From: a virus
Virus record (IMG/VR): IMGVR_UViG_3300006038_000004
Location: 1-37,133 of that record
Length of the DNA: 37,133 nt
Strand: one strand, 5' to 3'
In this document: positions 1-9,068 of the stretch, in pieces
Numbering within the stretch: the first letter of the stretch is position 1
How the letters are laid out: each line of letters opens with the position of its first letter
Translations under genes and position numbers: made by a program
The notes under the pieces: model-generated
Database searches by the model: none
What the model was told of the DNA's origin: nothing
What the model saw: only the letters and a program-made list of their open reading frames with translations

Positions 1-1382
1 GCTTAAAGGACTCTGAGGGTGCTTGGTGGTCAGGTGTTACTGAGGGAGATGTAGACAAGCCTTCATGTTTAGCAATGATTACTGGTACAGGGGGTGACAT
101 GGAAAAAGGCAAAGAGGCTGCTGAAGTATTTCTCCACCCCGAGGCTTATAATTTGTTGGCATTTCCTAATCCAGAGATTCCTGGGACAATGATGGGAAGG
201 TTCATTAATGCATTGGAAGCCAAGATTAAATATAAAGACCCAGTTAAACTTTCTGAATATCTGGGAATAGAGCATCCTGATTTAGATAATATCACTATTC
301 TTGTTACTAATTATGAAAAAGCCAGAGAATGGTGGGATAAGGAATATGCAAGAGCACTCAAGTCTGGTAACCAAAAGACAGTACTCAAATTCAAGGCCTT
401 TTGGCCACTAGTTCCATCAGATAGTTTCCTGGTTCTAACAAAGAACGATTTTAACATAGAGGCAGCCAAAGCCCAAAAGAATAGGCTAACCGCCCTTGGG
501 AAGACTGGAACCCCAATTGAACTATATCATGATGGTGAAAAGATCTGTCACAAGTTTACTGATAAAATCCCAATAACCAAATTCCCAGCAGGAAATACTG
601 ATTCGCTAGATGCTCCACCAGTCATATGGGAATTCCCTATAGATGATGAACCACCTTTTGGCTTGTATATAGCTGGAGTTGACCCTTATAGACAAGGTAA
701 AGCTGAATATTCAGATTCCCTAGGGGCAGTATATATATTCAAAAGAATACATGATATTCAATCAGATAGGTATCAAAACCTATTTGTAGCTTCCTATGTA
801 GCGAGGCCAGATAGTAAAGATAAATGGAATGAGACTGCCAGACTTCTGATCAAGTATTACAATGCCTATACCCTTTGCGAAAATGATGAATACAGCTTCA
901 TTGATTACATGGTTAAGAAAGGAGAGGCAGCAAGATACTTAGCACCGCAGCCAAGTTGGCTTAGAGAAATCGTTCCAAATACTTCAGTAAGAAGAGATTA
1001 TGGAATTCATAGGTCGAGTGATAGAATTAGGAACCATCTAAATGGTTTATTTAAATCTTATCTGGATGATATAATATATAAAGATGAAGAAGGAGGAAAT
1101 GATACCCTGGGGGTAACTAGAGTATTTGATTCGATGCTCCTAGAGGAAGTAATAAATTTCAATTCAGAAGAAGGTAACTATGACCGTATAGTAGCTGCAG
1201 AACTTGCAATAGCTTTAGCAGATCATCTTAATCCACAATTTGTAGTGGCAACAGAAAAAAAAGACCCTAGATTCGAAGCATACTTTGGAGGCAGAAAGAG
1301 CTCAAACAAAGTAATAGACTTCTCATCCCCCTCTCCTATCAAATATAATAATGGAAGGAGAAGATCAAAATTATTTATATAG
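1..1382 (+). CDS. terL: Terminase large subunit, 3' part (5' end outside window)
   Basis: The frame is open from base 3, so the ATG at 75 is internal and the N-terminal ATPase lies upstream of the window. The visible part begins at the end of the ATPase, with a Thr-Gly-Thr-Gly-Gly coupling motif at 81-95. It continues into an RNase H-like nuclease domain that cuts concatemeric DNA during head filling. Likely metal-binding acids are the Asp of the GVDPYRQG segment (codon 681-683), the Glu of a CEND segment (879-881) and the Asp of GNYDRIVAA (1182-1184), in the spacing usual for terminase nucleases. The gene ends in TAG three bases before the portal gene, so the two are probably co-transcribed and work together at the packaging vertex. 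The family is secure; assignment of individual catalytic residues is inference. Confidence 0.9.
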   Translation, partial: LKDSEGAWWSGVTEGDVDKPSCLAMITGTGGDMEKGKEAAEVFLHPEAYNLLAFPNPEIPGTMMGRFINALEAKIKYKDPVKLSEYLGIEHPDLDNITILVTNYEKAREWWDKEYARALKSGNQKTVLKFKAFWPLVPSDSFLVLTKNDFNIEAAKAQKNRLTALGKTGTPIELYHDGEKICHKFTDKIPITKFPAGNTDSLDAPPVIWEFPIDDEPPFGLYIAGVDPYRQGKAEYSDSLGAVYIFKRIHDIQSDRYQNLFVASYVARPDSKDKWNETARLLIKYYNAYTLCENDEYSFIDYMVKKGEAARYLAPQPSWLREIVPNTSVRRDYGIHRSSDRIRNHLNGLFKSYLDDIIYKDEEGGNDTLGVTRVFDSMLLEEVINFNSEEGNYDRIVAAELAIALADHLNPQFVVATEKKDPRFEAYFGGRKSSNKVIDFSSPSPIKYNNGRRRSKLFI

Positions 1383-1385
1383 CAG

Positions 1386-3983
1386 ATGTCAATAATTATA
1401 CACTCAAAAGATCAGAACCTTGATTGGGCAAGATGGAACATTTACCCTGATCAATTCGTACCAGAAGCAGAGAAGACTAAGGATGATTGGATAAAATCCA
1501 ATATGGATTACTTTGCTAATGTAGCCTACTCCCAATTCATTAAAGGTAAAGATACCTTTGTGAATAACTATAATCTAGTTAAAGGGATTCTCCGCCCTCA
1601 AGATTTTTATATTAATGATACAGATGATCCTGAATTAAGATCTTTTGCAGATACGATAGTCAAAGATGTAGAACTTCCAGACTATGTAAAACATTATCCT
1701 ATTCTGAATCCTCCATTGAATACCATGTTAGGGGAACTTACCAGAAGACCTGATGTGGCTAGAGTTAAAGCTTTTGATGATGACTCCAAGAATGAGGAGC
1801 TTCAATTTAAGACTGAAATCCTCCAACAGTTTATAATAGAACAGGCTAAGTCTAAAATAGCAACCCAAATGGGTATTGGAGGAGCTCAAGGAGGAGATAA
1901 TCCAGATGAAAATGATTTGGAGAAGCTTACCATGGAAAAGGTTTCTGAATATCTGACTGATTATACTTCCAATGCAGAGAAATGGGGCAATCATGTGCTC
2001 GAAGCTATGAAGATGCAGATGAATATGAAAGAGATCTCAGAGGATTGCTTCAGAGACTTGTTAATATGCTCAAGAGAGTTTTACCATGTATATGAAACCA
2101 ACTCAAAATTAGGAGTAGGCGTAGAGAACTTAAATCCTAAGAACGTCTGGTTTCTCACTTTACCCGATAAGAAATATGTGAAAGATGCTTTTGCTGCTGG
2201 GACAGTCCATGTAATGGAACTAAGTGAGATCATCGAGAGATTTGATCTTGACAAGGAAGAAATTGATCACCTAAGAAAAGGAGTAAAAGAACTCTCCCTA
2301 TTCTCCCCGAGGGAATCTAATTTCGAGAATCCTACTGTAAGTGGATGGGACTCAATCAAATATGATACTTATTCCCCATTTATAGTTCAACAAAGGCTCC
2401 TTGTGGAATCAATGCTAAAGGAAAATGTGGATCCTTTAAACGACTTCCTTGGCTTATCATCTAATGTAAATACATTCGGTAATAAGTATGTAGTTGTACA
2501 AGCCTATTGGTGCTCTAAAAAGAAAGTTGGTAGACTTACTTTTAAAGATGAAGAAGGAGAGGAACAAACAACTCTTGTAGATGAATCTTACAAGAAGATA
2601 CCAAATCAGATATCTATTGAATGGAACTATGTCAACAGATGGTATAAGGGGTATAAGATTGGATCAGATGTATATAATGTAGAACCATTTGAGCTCCTTG
2701 ACTACTGCCCTATTATAGGAGTAGTGCATGAAATTAAAAATATCAATGAAGCAAAGAGTCTAATAGATCTCCTGAAGCCCTATCAGATCTTGTATAATGT
2801 GTGTATGAATCAGCTATATAAGCTGCTAGAGAAAGAAATTGGTAATGTATATCTAATGTCGATGAGGCATATTCCTATTCCTAAAGATGGAGATGCCCAG
2901 GATGCATTAGATATTTGGGAACAGGAAGCCAGAAAAAGAGGGGTTATTATAGTAGATGATTCCCCTGAAAACATGAAGAGTCCCTCTAACTTTCAAACTT
3001 ACAAGAATATAGATTGGACAAGAACTTCTGAAATCCAATCAAGGTATACGCTTGCTATGCAACTCAAGCAGGAGGCTTGGGAGCTTGTAGGTATTAGTAG
3101 AGAAAGGACAGGAGGGATAGCTGCTACACAAACAGCTACAGGTACTAATACAGCCCTATCACAATCCTACGCTCAGACTGAACCATACTTTGCACAACAT
3201 GAATATGTATTAAATAATGTGTATCAAGCAATTTTGGATGCTGTACAACATATAGAGGTCAAAAAACCATGGTCAACTATCTCTTATATTAATACTGAAG
3301 GAGAACAAGCTTTCATTAGGGTCAACTCTGAAGACATCACCCTGAGGGATCTACAGGTATTTGTTACTACAAGGGCTAGTGATCAAAAAGCTTTTGAAGA
3401 CTTGAGGCAGCTCGCTCAACCTATGTTGCAGAATGGGGCTACCCCTTATGAAATATCTGTTCTCTATACAACCAATTCAATAAGGGCTATGAAACAAGTT
3501 TTCAAGTCCCTGAAGGATAAGCTGGAGGCAATGCAGCAGCAGGAGCAGCAGATCAAGCAGCAACAGATAGAGCAACAACAGGCTCAATTCCAACATGAGC
3601 AGGAGCAAGCGGCTATTCAAGATCAGCTAGATAAAGAGTTTGAACATGGAGAAAATGAGCTGGACAGATTGAATAAGAAGGAAATTGCTTTAATATCTGC
3701 TGCAGCAAAAGAAAGAAGCGCATTTAAGCCAGAACCAAACGCAGGGGATGAAGACATGGTTTTAGCAGCACAGACTGCGCAAGAAGGGATGATTGCTGAT
3801 AGGGATTACCAACTCAAATTATCTCAGATCCAGCAAAAGGCCAAAGAGGCAAATGACTATGTAGCAATGGAATTGAAAAAAATTGCCTTAGATAGGGAGA
3901 AGCTGCAAGCTCAATTGCAAATGAAAAGGATGGATATAAAGGCCAAGAAGGCACAAGCTAAGAATAAACCAAAATCTAAATAA
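1386..3983 (+). CDS. Portal protein
   Basis: This 865-residue protein directly follows TerL, the usual portal position, and has the large size typical of crAss-like portals. The portal forms the dodecameric ring at one capsid vertex through which DNA enters and to which the tail attaches. The central part (about residues 190-640) is mixed alpha/beta, with a segment at about 545-600 (ending near GIAATQTATGTNTALSQ) typical of portal stem and wing regions. The C-terminal 150 residues are a Gln/Glu/Lys-rich coiled coil; a CAG/CAA-rich stretch at about 3530-3600 encodes a run rich in Gln. This tail probably forms the barrel or a contact with cargo. Start ATG at 1386 leaves three bases after TerL; its stop overlaps the next start (TAATG). 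Confidence 0.85.
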   Translation: MSIIIHSKDQNLDWARWNIYPDQFVPEAEKTKDDWIKSNMDYFANVAYSQFIKGKDTFVNNYNLVKGILRPQDFYINDTDDPELRSFADTIVKDVELPDYVKHYPILNPPLNTMLGELTRRPDVARVKAFDDDSKNEELQFKTEILQQFIIEQAKSKIATQMGIGGAQGGDNPDENDLEKLTMEKVSEYLTDYTSNAEKWGNHVLEAMKMQMNMKEISEDCFRDLLICSREFYHVYETNSKLGVGVENLNPKNVWFLTLPDKKYVKDAFAAGTVHVMELSEIIERFDLDKEEIDHLRKGVKELSLFSPRESNFENPTVSGWDSIKYDTYSPFIVQQRLLVESMLKENVDPLNDFLGLSSNVNTFGNKYVVVQAYWCSKKKVGRLTFKDEEGEEQTTLVDESYKKIPNQISIEWNYVNRWYKGYKIGSDVYNVEPFELLDYCPIIGVVHEIKNINEAKSLIDLLKPYQILYNVCMNQLYKLLEKEIGNVYLMSMRHIPIPKDGDAQDALDIWEQEARKRGVIIVDDSPENMKSPSNFQTYKNIDWTRTSEIQSRYTLAMQLKQEAWELVGISRERTGGIAATQTATGTNTALSQSYAQTEPYFAQHEYVLNNVYQAILDAVQHIEVKKPWSTISYINTEGEQAFIRVNSEDITLRDLQVFVTTRASDQKAFEDLRQLAQPMLQNGATPYEISVLYTTNSIRAMKQVFKSLKDKLEAMQQQEQQIKQQQIEQQQAQFQHEQEQAAIQDQLDKEFEHGENELDRLNKKEIALISAAAKERSAFKPEPNAGDEDMVLAAQTAQEGMIADRDYQLKLSQIQQKAKEANDYVAMELKKIALDREKLQAQLQMKRMDIKAKKAQAKNKPKSK

Positions 3984-4309
3984 TGAGTCTACTAAAATTA
4001 AAAGCTAAAGTAAACCTTGTCTCAGAGGAAGATATGGAACTTGAAGAAATGGACATGGGTATCATAGCTAAATCCAAACAATGGGTATGGAGGGCTATAG
4101 CAGTTCAAGTAGTAGAGGTATATAAAGTAATAGCCTATACTTCCAACAAAAGTATAATACAAATGTATGATGGAGAGAAGATTTTAGTAGCAGAATCTTT
4201 TGAAGAATTATGTGAAAGATGGGAGAAGGCAGTTACCGAACTGAGACTGGGGGAAGGTGATTGGCCTGTTTATAACGAAAGTGGTGAATCTTTTGGGACA
4301 GATGAATAA
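3983..4309 (+). CDS. Small acidic protein between portal and scaffold, unknown function
   Basis: A 108-residue protein whose ATG overlaps the portal stop codon (TAATG at 3981-3985), so it is probably translationally coupled. The N-terminus is short and basic, then acidic (residues 14-25). The middle (about 38-70) alternates hydrophobic and polar residues as in a small beta-sheet, and the end is acidic. I do not recognise a family. Its place between portal and scaffold suggests a role in head assembly, but that is only context. The open frame, coupling and lack of overlap with other genes support it as real. Confidence 0.7.
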   Translation: MSLLKLKAKVNLVSEEDMELEEMDMGIIAKSKQWVWRAIAVQVVEVYKVIAYTSNKSIIQMYDGEKILVAESFEELCERWEKAVTELRLGEGDWPVYNESGESFGTDE

Positions 4310-4329
4310 TCCTAATGCTATATTAAGCA

Positions 4330-4372
4330 ATATTACTCAGCGTTTTAGCCCTAAAGGCTTTGTTAGTAATAT
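4330..4372 (+). terminator. Hairpin between portal operon and scaffold gene
   Basis: An exact inverted repeat ATATTACT (4330-4337) / AGTAATAT (4365-4372) encloses a smaller AGCC (4347-4350) / GGCT (4356-4359) hairpin. No clean T-run follows, so it is a weak terminator candidate. The right arm lies between the -33 and -7 elements of the next promoter, so it could equally be an operator. Confidence 0.4.
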
Positions 4373-4389
4373 AATTACACATAATTTTA
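4359..4389 (+). promoter_or_regulatory. Bacteroidota-type promoter for scaffold/capsid genes
   Basis: TTTG (4359-4362), 19 bases, then TAATTTTA (4382-4389) fits the Bacteroidota sigma pattern TTTG / TAnnTTTG except for the final base. The following bases ACATCCTGT are nearly the same as after the -7 element at 16529, which suggests a phage-specific extended promoter. Transcription would start near 4396, about 27 bases before the scaffold ATG at 4423. Confidence 0.6.
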
Positions 4390-4422
4390 CATCCTGTTGA
4401 AAACCAATAAAATCAACTAAAT

Positions 4423-5667
4423 ATGGCGGACAGAGAACAACTTTCTTTCTCTGTGGGTGATTTTGGAATCATGTCTACACAAGAGATTCAGGCTGAAGAC
4501 TTTCTTAATTCTGAACCTGAAGATATAAAGGTAATCCCTCCAAAGGAAACACCTAAAGAAGAACCTCAAGTTAAGAAGGCAGTAAAGAAAATACCTCAGA
4601 AAAAGGAAGAAGAAGATAATGAGATAGAGGAAAAAGAGGAAGATTCCACTGAGCTAAGAGACAAGGCCATCTATGATGTTCTTGAAGAAAAAGCTGATGA
4701 GGAAGAAGTCAAACCCACAGATAAGCAGCCCAAAGCTACCCCTGAGGGAAATGAGGAAGAGGGTGAAGAGGGTGAAGATAATATGTACGGTGCCATAGCT
4801 CAAGAGCTATTGAACCATGGTATATTTACCCTTGATGAGGATGAAGAAGCCCTTGAACTAGCTACCCCTGAGGATCTACTTAATAGATTTCAGTATGAGT
4901 CAAGAAAGCAGGCATCTGTAGTGATAGACAAGTTCCTTGGAAGATTTGGAGATAATTACAAAGACATGTTTGAAAATGTATTTGTAAAAGGAATTGATCC
5001 AGTCGATTATCTGAACCGCTATACTAAAGTAGAAGGAATTAAAGAACTTGATATAACTGATGAAGGTAATCAGGAGAGAATAGTAAGAGAACTTTATAGG
5101 TCAGAGGGTAGATCTTCTGAATATATTGAGAAAAGAGTCACTCAACTCAAAAACTATAATGACCTCCTTGATGAAGCAACAGAAGCTCAAAAGATACTAG
5201 TAGCTAAAGAAGAGAAAGAGATAACAGAAGCTGCTACTAAGAAACAAGAAGAAATCACGAGAAAGCAGCAGATCAAAACAGAATATATTAATAATGTTGG
5301 CAAAATTCTAGGTGAGAAGCTGAAAAATAAAGATTTTGATGGTATTCCTGTAGATAGGAAGTTTGCTGAAAATGTCTATGGATATATTACACAAGATAGG
5401 TTCCAAACTCCTGACGGCGAATTACTTACAACATTTGATAAAGATATTCTTGATCTGAAGAGACCAGAGAATCATGAGCTCAAAGTTAAAGTAGCCATGC
5501 TAATGCAGCTTCTAAAAGAAGATCCTCAATTAACAAAATTAGCTAAAAAGGCTGTATCAAAAGAAACTAATACTCTGTTCAATGGCCTGAAGAAAACTGC
5601 CATAAAAACTGGCAGTACTAAAAAGACAGATGAAGAACCTCAAGTAAAATCTTGGTTTTCCCAATAA
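4423..5667 (+). CDS. Probable scaffolding / head assembly protein
   Basis: A 414-residue, highly charged protein just before the major capsid gene, the classic scaffold position. Residues about 25-125 are dominated by Glu, Asp, Lys and Pro and are likely disordered. Residues about 235-290 form a Glu/Lys/Gln-rich helix likely to be a coiled coil, and the C-terminal part (about 330-414) is helical and basic near the end, as in scaffolds that bind capsid protein. No protease motif is seen. It has its own promoter upstream and is followed after 26 bases by the capsid gene, so scaffold and capsid are probably made from one transcript. The function is inferred from composition and position, not from a recognised domain. 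Confidence 0.6.
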   Translation: MADREQLSFSVGDFGIMSTQEIQAEDFLNSEPEDIKVIPPKETPKEEPQVKKAVKKIPQKKEEEDNEIEEKEEDSTELRDKAIYDVLEEKADEEEVKPTDKQPKATPEGNEEEGEEGEDNMYGAIAQELLNHGIFTLDEDEEALELATPEDLLNRFQYESRKQASVVIDKFLGRFGDNYKDMFENVFVKGIDPVDYLNRYTKVEGIKELDITDEGNQERIVRELYRSEGRSSEYIEKRVTQLKNYNDLLDEATEAQKILVAKEEKEITEAATKKQEEITRKQQIKTEYINNVGKILGEKLKNKDFDGIPVDRKFAENVYGYITQDRFQTPDGELLTTFDKDILDLKRPENHELKVKVAMLMQLLKEDPQLTKLAKKAVSKETNTLFNGLKKTAIKTGSTKKTDEEPQVKSWFSQ

Positions 5668-5693
5668 TCCTATAACAAAATAATAGAGCAAAG

Positions 5694-7238
5694 ATGGCTT
5701 TACAAACAATACCTGGTTTTACTGGTTTTTCCTATGCCAGGGTAGCTTCGATGGATAAACGTGCTGTAGGTAAGCTCACTGATACCAATCACCTAGAGTC
5801 TTTCCACACCACAGATCCTGCGGACTATGATAAGAAAATCATTTCCATTTATACACAGAGCTCATTGTATGCCAATGATTTCTTGGATATGATTAACAAG
5901 TCTACTCCGTTCTACATTGATACTAACTCTGATGCATGGCAATGGGAAGTAGAAGTACCCTACAAATTCCCTAAGATCATCGAAGTGCCAACCAGCACTT
6001 TAAACCTTACCACTCCAGGTATTGATGGTCAAGAATTCCAGTTTGTGATGGACTCTGCTGAGTTTACTCAGAATATGATCATCACGCCACATAAGATATA
6101 TGGTCAGAACTTTGCTATCATAAGAGATCCCCAACCTTTCAATATGGGATTCTTATACACTGCAACTCTTGTATCAAGTAATCCTAAAGTAGAATTCGTT
6201 GATCCTACTTTCCTTCAGCCTGGTATTGAGTTTACTCTTGTAAACCAATCAATAGGTGAGTTTGATGAAGATCTACCTGGTCTTCCTCGTATGGCTGAAA
6301 AGATTACTATGTATGAGTCTCTTGGATCAGCTGTAGGTTATAAACATACAATTACTGGTTGGGCAGATGACAGAATGCTTAAGAACTCAGATGGTATGCC
6401 TCTTGACTTGATGGTTTACATCAATGGTAAGAGAAATGAAAAACCTGTAACTAGGCATGACATCAGATGGGAGCCTTTCATTGAGTTCTGGATGAGAAAA
6501 GCAATGCTTGATCTGAAAGTACAGAAGATGATCTGGGGTAAACCAGGTATCGTGAAGACTAGAGGTTCTAAACAAGAAGTGAAGAAAGTATCTGCTGGTG
6601 TATATTACAGGATGAGAAATAACGGTAATCTTGTTCAATACAATAGAGGTGAATTCTCAACTAACATCTTCCGTGCAGTGTTTGGAGACTTGTTCTACAG
6701 ACGTGTGGATGTGAAAGATAGAAGAGTTAAAATATACACAAATGAAGCAGGCTTCGATGTGTTTGATCAAGCCCTTAAGGATGATGCTCTTAACAGCGGT
6801 CTTACTATCATTGCAGATACAAGATTTATTCAAGGTGCAGAGCAAAAACTGACCTTAAACTATGCCTTCTCAAGCATGGTAACTCGTGAGACAGGTAAAA
6901 TTGAGCTGGTTCACTTAAAAGAACTGGATTTACCTCAATCTAACTTAGAGTTTGGTCAGAATAAAAAGTCAACCCCTCTATTCCTTGTGTTCGATATTTC
7001 CCCTGAGGGAGATGGATCTCTGAGAAATAACATCAGAGAGGTGAGAATGAAAGGAAGACCTTCAATGACTTGGGGTTATATTGATGGCCGTAGAAATCAC
7101 AAAGGTGCTTTCGCTTCACAAGGTCACTCAGCAGCTAATATGTTCGATGGTTATACCATCTTCATGGATGATAGATACGATGTGTTTATTGAAGATTTAT
7201 CACGTTGTGTCGTAATAGAAGAAGTACCTCAGTTCTAA
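5694..7238 (+). CDS. Major capsid protein (HK97 fold, crAss-like)
   Basis: A 514-residue protein in capsid position after the scaffold gene; the size matches crAss-like capsid proteins of roughly 490-520 residues. The N-terminus (MALQTIPGFTGF) and the segments near residues 45-110 (FLDMINKSTPF, then WQWEVEVPYKFPK) are the kind seen in crAss-like capsid proteins, which form the icosahedral shell with an HK97 fold. The C-terminal third carries the GYIDGRRNHKGA segment. Codon use is less AT-biased and more uniform than in its neighbours, as expected for the most highly expressed gene. No cysteine-rich or Thr/Ser tract is present. A structured intergenic region follows it. Confidence 0.9.
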   Translation: MALQTIPGFTGFSYARVASMDKRAVGKLTDTNHLESFHTTDPADYDKKIISIYTQSSLYANDFLDMINKSTPFYIDTNSDAWQWEVEVPYKFPKIIEVPTSTLNLTTPGIDGQEFQFVMDSAEFTQNMIITPHKIYGQNFAIIRDPQPFNMGFLYTATLVSSNPKVEFVDPTFLQPGIEFTLVNQSIGEFDEDLPGLPRMAEKITMYESLGSAVGYKHTITGWADDRMLKNSDGMPLDLMVYINGKRNEKPVTRHDIRWEPFIEFWMRKAMLDLKVQKMIWGKPGIVKTRGSKQEVKKVSAGVYYRMRNNGNLVQYNRGEFSTNIFRAVFGDLFYRRVDVKDRRVKIYTNEAGFDVFDQALKDDALNSGLTIIADTRFIQGAEQKLTLNYAFSSMVTRETGKIELVHLKELDLPQSNLEFGQNKKSTPLFLVFDISPEGDGSLRNNIREVRMKGRPSMTWGYIDGRRNHKGAFASQGHSAANMFDGYTIFMDDRYDVFIEDLSRCVVIEEVPQF

Positions 7239-7256
7239 TGAGGACACCTTCCGAGA

Positions 7257-7341
7257 GAGTAGCCCTAAACTTCCCGCCTCAGGGCTACTCCTCAAATACC
7301 CCTTCCTGCAGAAGGCTAGAGGCCCAAGACCTCTGGGGGTA
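7257..7341 (+). terminator. Structured intergenic element after capsid gene
   Basis: Between the capsid stop (7238) and the next start (7367) lies an exact 10-bp hairpin GAGTAGCCCT (7257-7266) / AGGGCTACTC (7281-7290). Then TACCCC (7297-7302) can pair with GGGGTA (7336-7341), enclosing two small hairpins, TTC(CTGCA)GAA (about 7303-7313) and AGAGG (7318-7322) / CCTCT (7330-7334). There is no poly-T tail. It may be an attenuator, an mRNA-stabilising or processing element that raises capsid expression relative to downstream genes, or a partial terminator. Confidence 0.5.
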
Positions 7342-7366
7342 CATAGAAACCAAATAACAACTACTT

Positions 7367-8320
7367 ATGGGCAAGATTGGTAAGATAAGTATAATACCAA
7401 AAGACTATGATGGTGCATTCCCTACTATGGAGAAATCCTTAAGGCAAAGAGGAATGAGTAGAGCTCCTGGCACAACTAAAATGATGCTCCCTTTCAAGGA
7501 GCTCAGTGGAAAGTACAGAAATGGACTTGATGAAAATGCTAAGAGTATCCTTAAAATAGAAGATCCTCAGCTAAGGAAAATGGAGCAAGATAGAATAAAA
7601 GCTCTTAGACAAAAGCTTCAGGAGACTACAGGGATTGATCTATCGCCAACATCTGAGTATTATAACTATACCTCTAAAAAGTTTGGGGCTCATGTAGAGC
7701 CAGTAAAGCTAGTAGACGGAGATAACCTGTTCAATTTAGAAGATCCTTGGCAGTATATTACTTATCTATGGCTTTGTGCAGATCCACGTATTGCTTCTTC
7801 ACTTGCAGCATATGAGAGAGGAGAATATTCTCATGAAACACAGTACTATGTGAACGATGAGGAAGTGGAGAATACTATTCAGTACAAGAAGAAAAAGACT
7901 GCTAATGATGCTATCATTAAATTTGATAGCTGGTCACTAGAAAAACGTAAAAAGATCGCCAGACTATTTGATCTGCCTGTAAGTGATAGTACAAGAGAAG
8001 AAGTTGTATATAATCTCGTAGATAGCTTCCTGAAAAAGAATCAAGTAGAATCTGGGGTTCATAAAGGTAAAGACCCAATGAAAGTTTTTGCTCTGTATGC
8101 TGATCTGAAAGATGATATGTTATATACAAAAGATCTGGTAGAGCAAGCTTTCAAACACCAAATCTACAAGGAAAAGAAAGGTGGCCGTGTTTATGAGGGA
8201 GAATTGGAAGTGTTTAGAGATAAACAAGAATTAATTGATCATCTTATAGATGAAAACCACCAGGAAGATTTACTCGAACTGGAGAAAAAGTTAAAAGTAA
8301 AAAAACTTGCTGAAGTATGA
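7367..8320 (+). CDS. Conserved head-associated protein, unknown function
   Basis: A 317-residue, charged, mostly helical protein directly after the capsid gene. There is no signal peptide or membrane segment. Residues about 125-155 hold an aromatic, conserved-looking patch (DPWQYITYLWLCADPRIA), and the C-terminal 60 residues are Glu/Lys-rich and probably coiled coil. The position after the capsid gene and the ATGA overlap (8317-8320) with the next gene suggest a structural role in the head or at the portal vertex. I do not recognise a named family. The start at 7367 is the first ATG after the intergenic hairpins. Confidence 0.65.
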   Translation: MGKIGKISIIPKDYDGAFPTMEKSLRQRGMSRAPGTTKMMLPFKELSGKYRNGLDENAKSILKIEDPQLRKMEQDRIKALRQKLQETTGIDLSPTSEYYNYTSKKFGAHVEPVKLVDGDNLFNLEDPWQYITYLWLCADPRIASSLAAYERGEYSHETQYYVNDEEVENTIQYKKKKTANDAIIKFDSWSLEKRKKIARLFDLPVSDSTREEVVYNLVDSFLKKNQVESGVHKGKDPMKVFALYADLKDDMLYTKDLVEQAFKHQIYKEKKGGRVYEGELEVFRDKQELIDHLIDENHQEDLLELEKKLKVKKLAEV

Positions 8321-9045
8321 TCCAAGTAGAGAGCCTGTTATATAAGACAGACCTTAAGTTAAATAAGGTTGCAGCTCTCGAACATCAAGTTATACCTTTA
8401 GAGAACAAGATCCTCGCTCTGAATGAAGCCCAGCTCAAGCTGGTTAAACTAAAAATGGACTCGAATAATCCTTCGGGTCTCGGGTTAGATAGCTTCAAAA
8501 AGAGATATGAGGATCTTGAAGTTTTAATAGAGCCTATGAGGACTCATCCTCTAACTCTGGCTGAAACTGATCCAGATCTAAATAAATGGACAGCAGATCT
8601 TACAGAACTTAGCCCTCAGTATATGTTCTACATAGATTCCTACTTTCTAGCTTCCAAGGGGGCATGTAAAGATAAGATCATCTATGTAAATAAGGATCTG
8701 GTAAAACACTCTGATGTTATTAGTCTACTAATTAACACAAATTATAGGCCCTCCTTTGAATATGAGGAGAGCTTTTGTTCGATAGCCCAACTTAACTTAA
8801 GTATTTACACAGATGGAACCTTCACTCCGAAGACTATCTATGTGAGTTACATAAGATATCCACAAAAAATAGACTACCCAGGATACATCAAATTTGATGG
8901 TACTGCGTCCACCCGAGTGGACTGTGAGCTACCAGAATATCTTGAGGATGAGCTACTTAACCTTACAGTACAGGAACTAGCTATGGATACAGAAAATAAT
9001 ACAGCAGTCCAGTACACCCAAGAAAGAATAAGAACATCTGAATAA
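8317..9045 (+). CDS. Probable head-tail connector / ring (adaptor) protein
   Basis: A 242-residue protein whose start overlaps the previous stop (ATGA). The N-terminal 60 residues are a long helical stretch; residues about 95-190 are beta-rich with aromatic residues. The C-terminal segment (YVSYIRYPQKIDYPG, then LPEYLEDELLNLTVQELAMD) has the pattern of small connector proteins: a strand, a Leu-Pro turn and a final amphipathic helix. Such proteins bind beneath the portal and gate the DNA channel. Position right after the head genes fits. This is pattern recognition, not a definite family match; it could also be another head-vertex protein. Confidence 0.5.
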   Translation: MIQVESLLYKTDLKLNKVAALEHQVIPLENKILALNEAQLKLVKLKMDSNNPSGLGLDSFKKRYEDLEVLIEPMRTHPLTLAETDPDLNKWTADLTELSPQYMFYIDSYFLASKGACKDKIIYVNKDLVKHSDVISLLINTNYRPSFEYEESFCSIAQLNLSIYTDGTFTPKTIYVSYIRYPQKIDYPGYIKFDGTASTRVDCELPEYLEDELLNLTVQELAMDTENNTAVQYTQERIRTSE

Positions 9046-9068
9046 TTCACGCAAAAATCTATAGTTAA

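Noticed and set aside
75-77. ATG at 75 as terminase start
   Set aside because: The frame is open from base 3 and the upstream text reads as normal terminase sequence; the following Thr-Gly-Thr-Gly-Gly motif belongs near the end of the ATPase domain. The gene is cut by the window edge.
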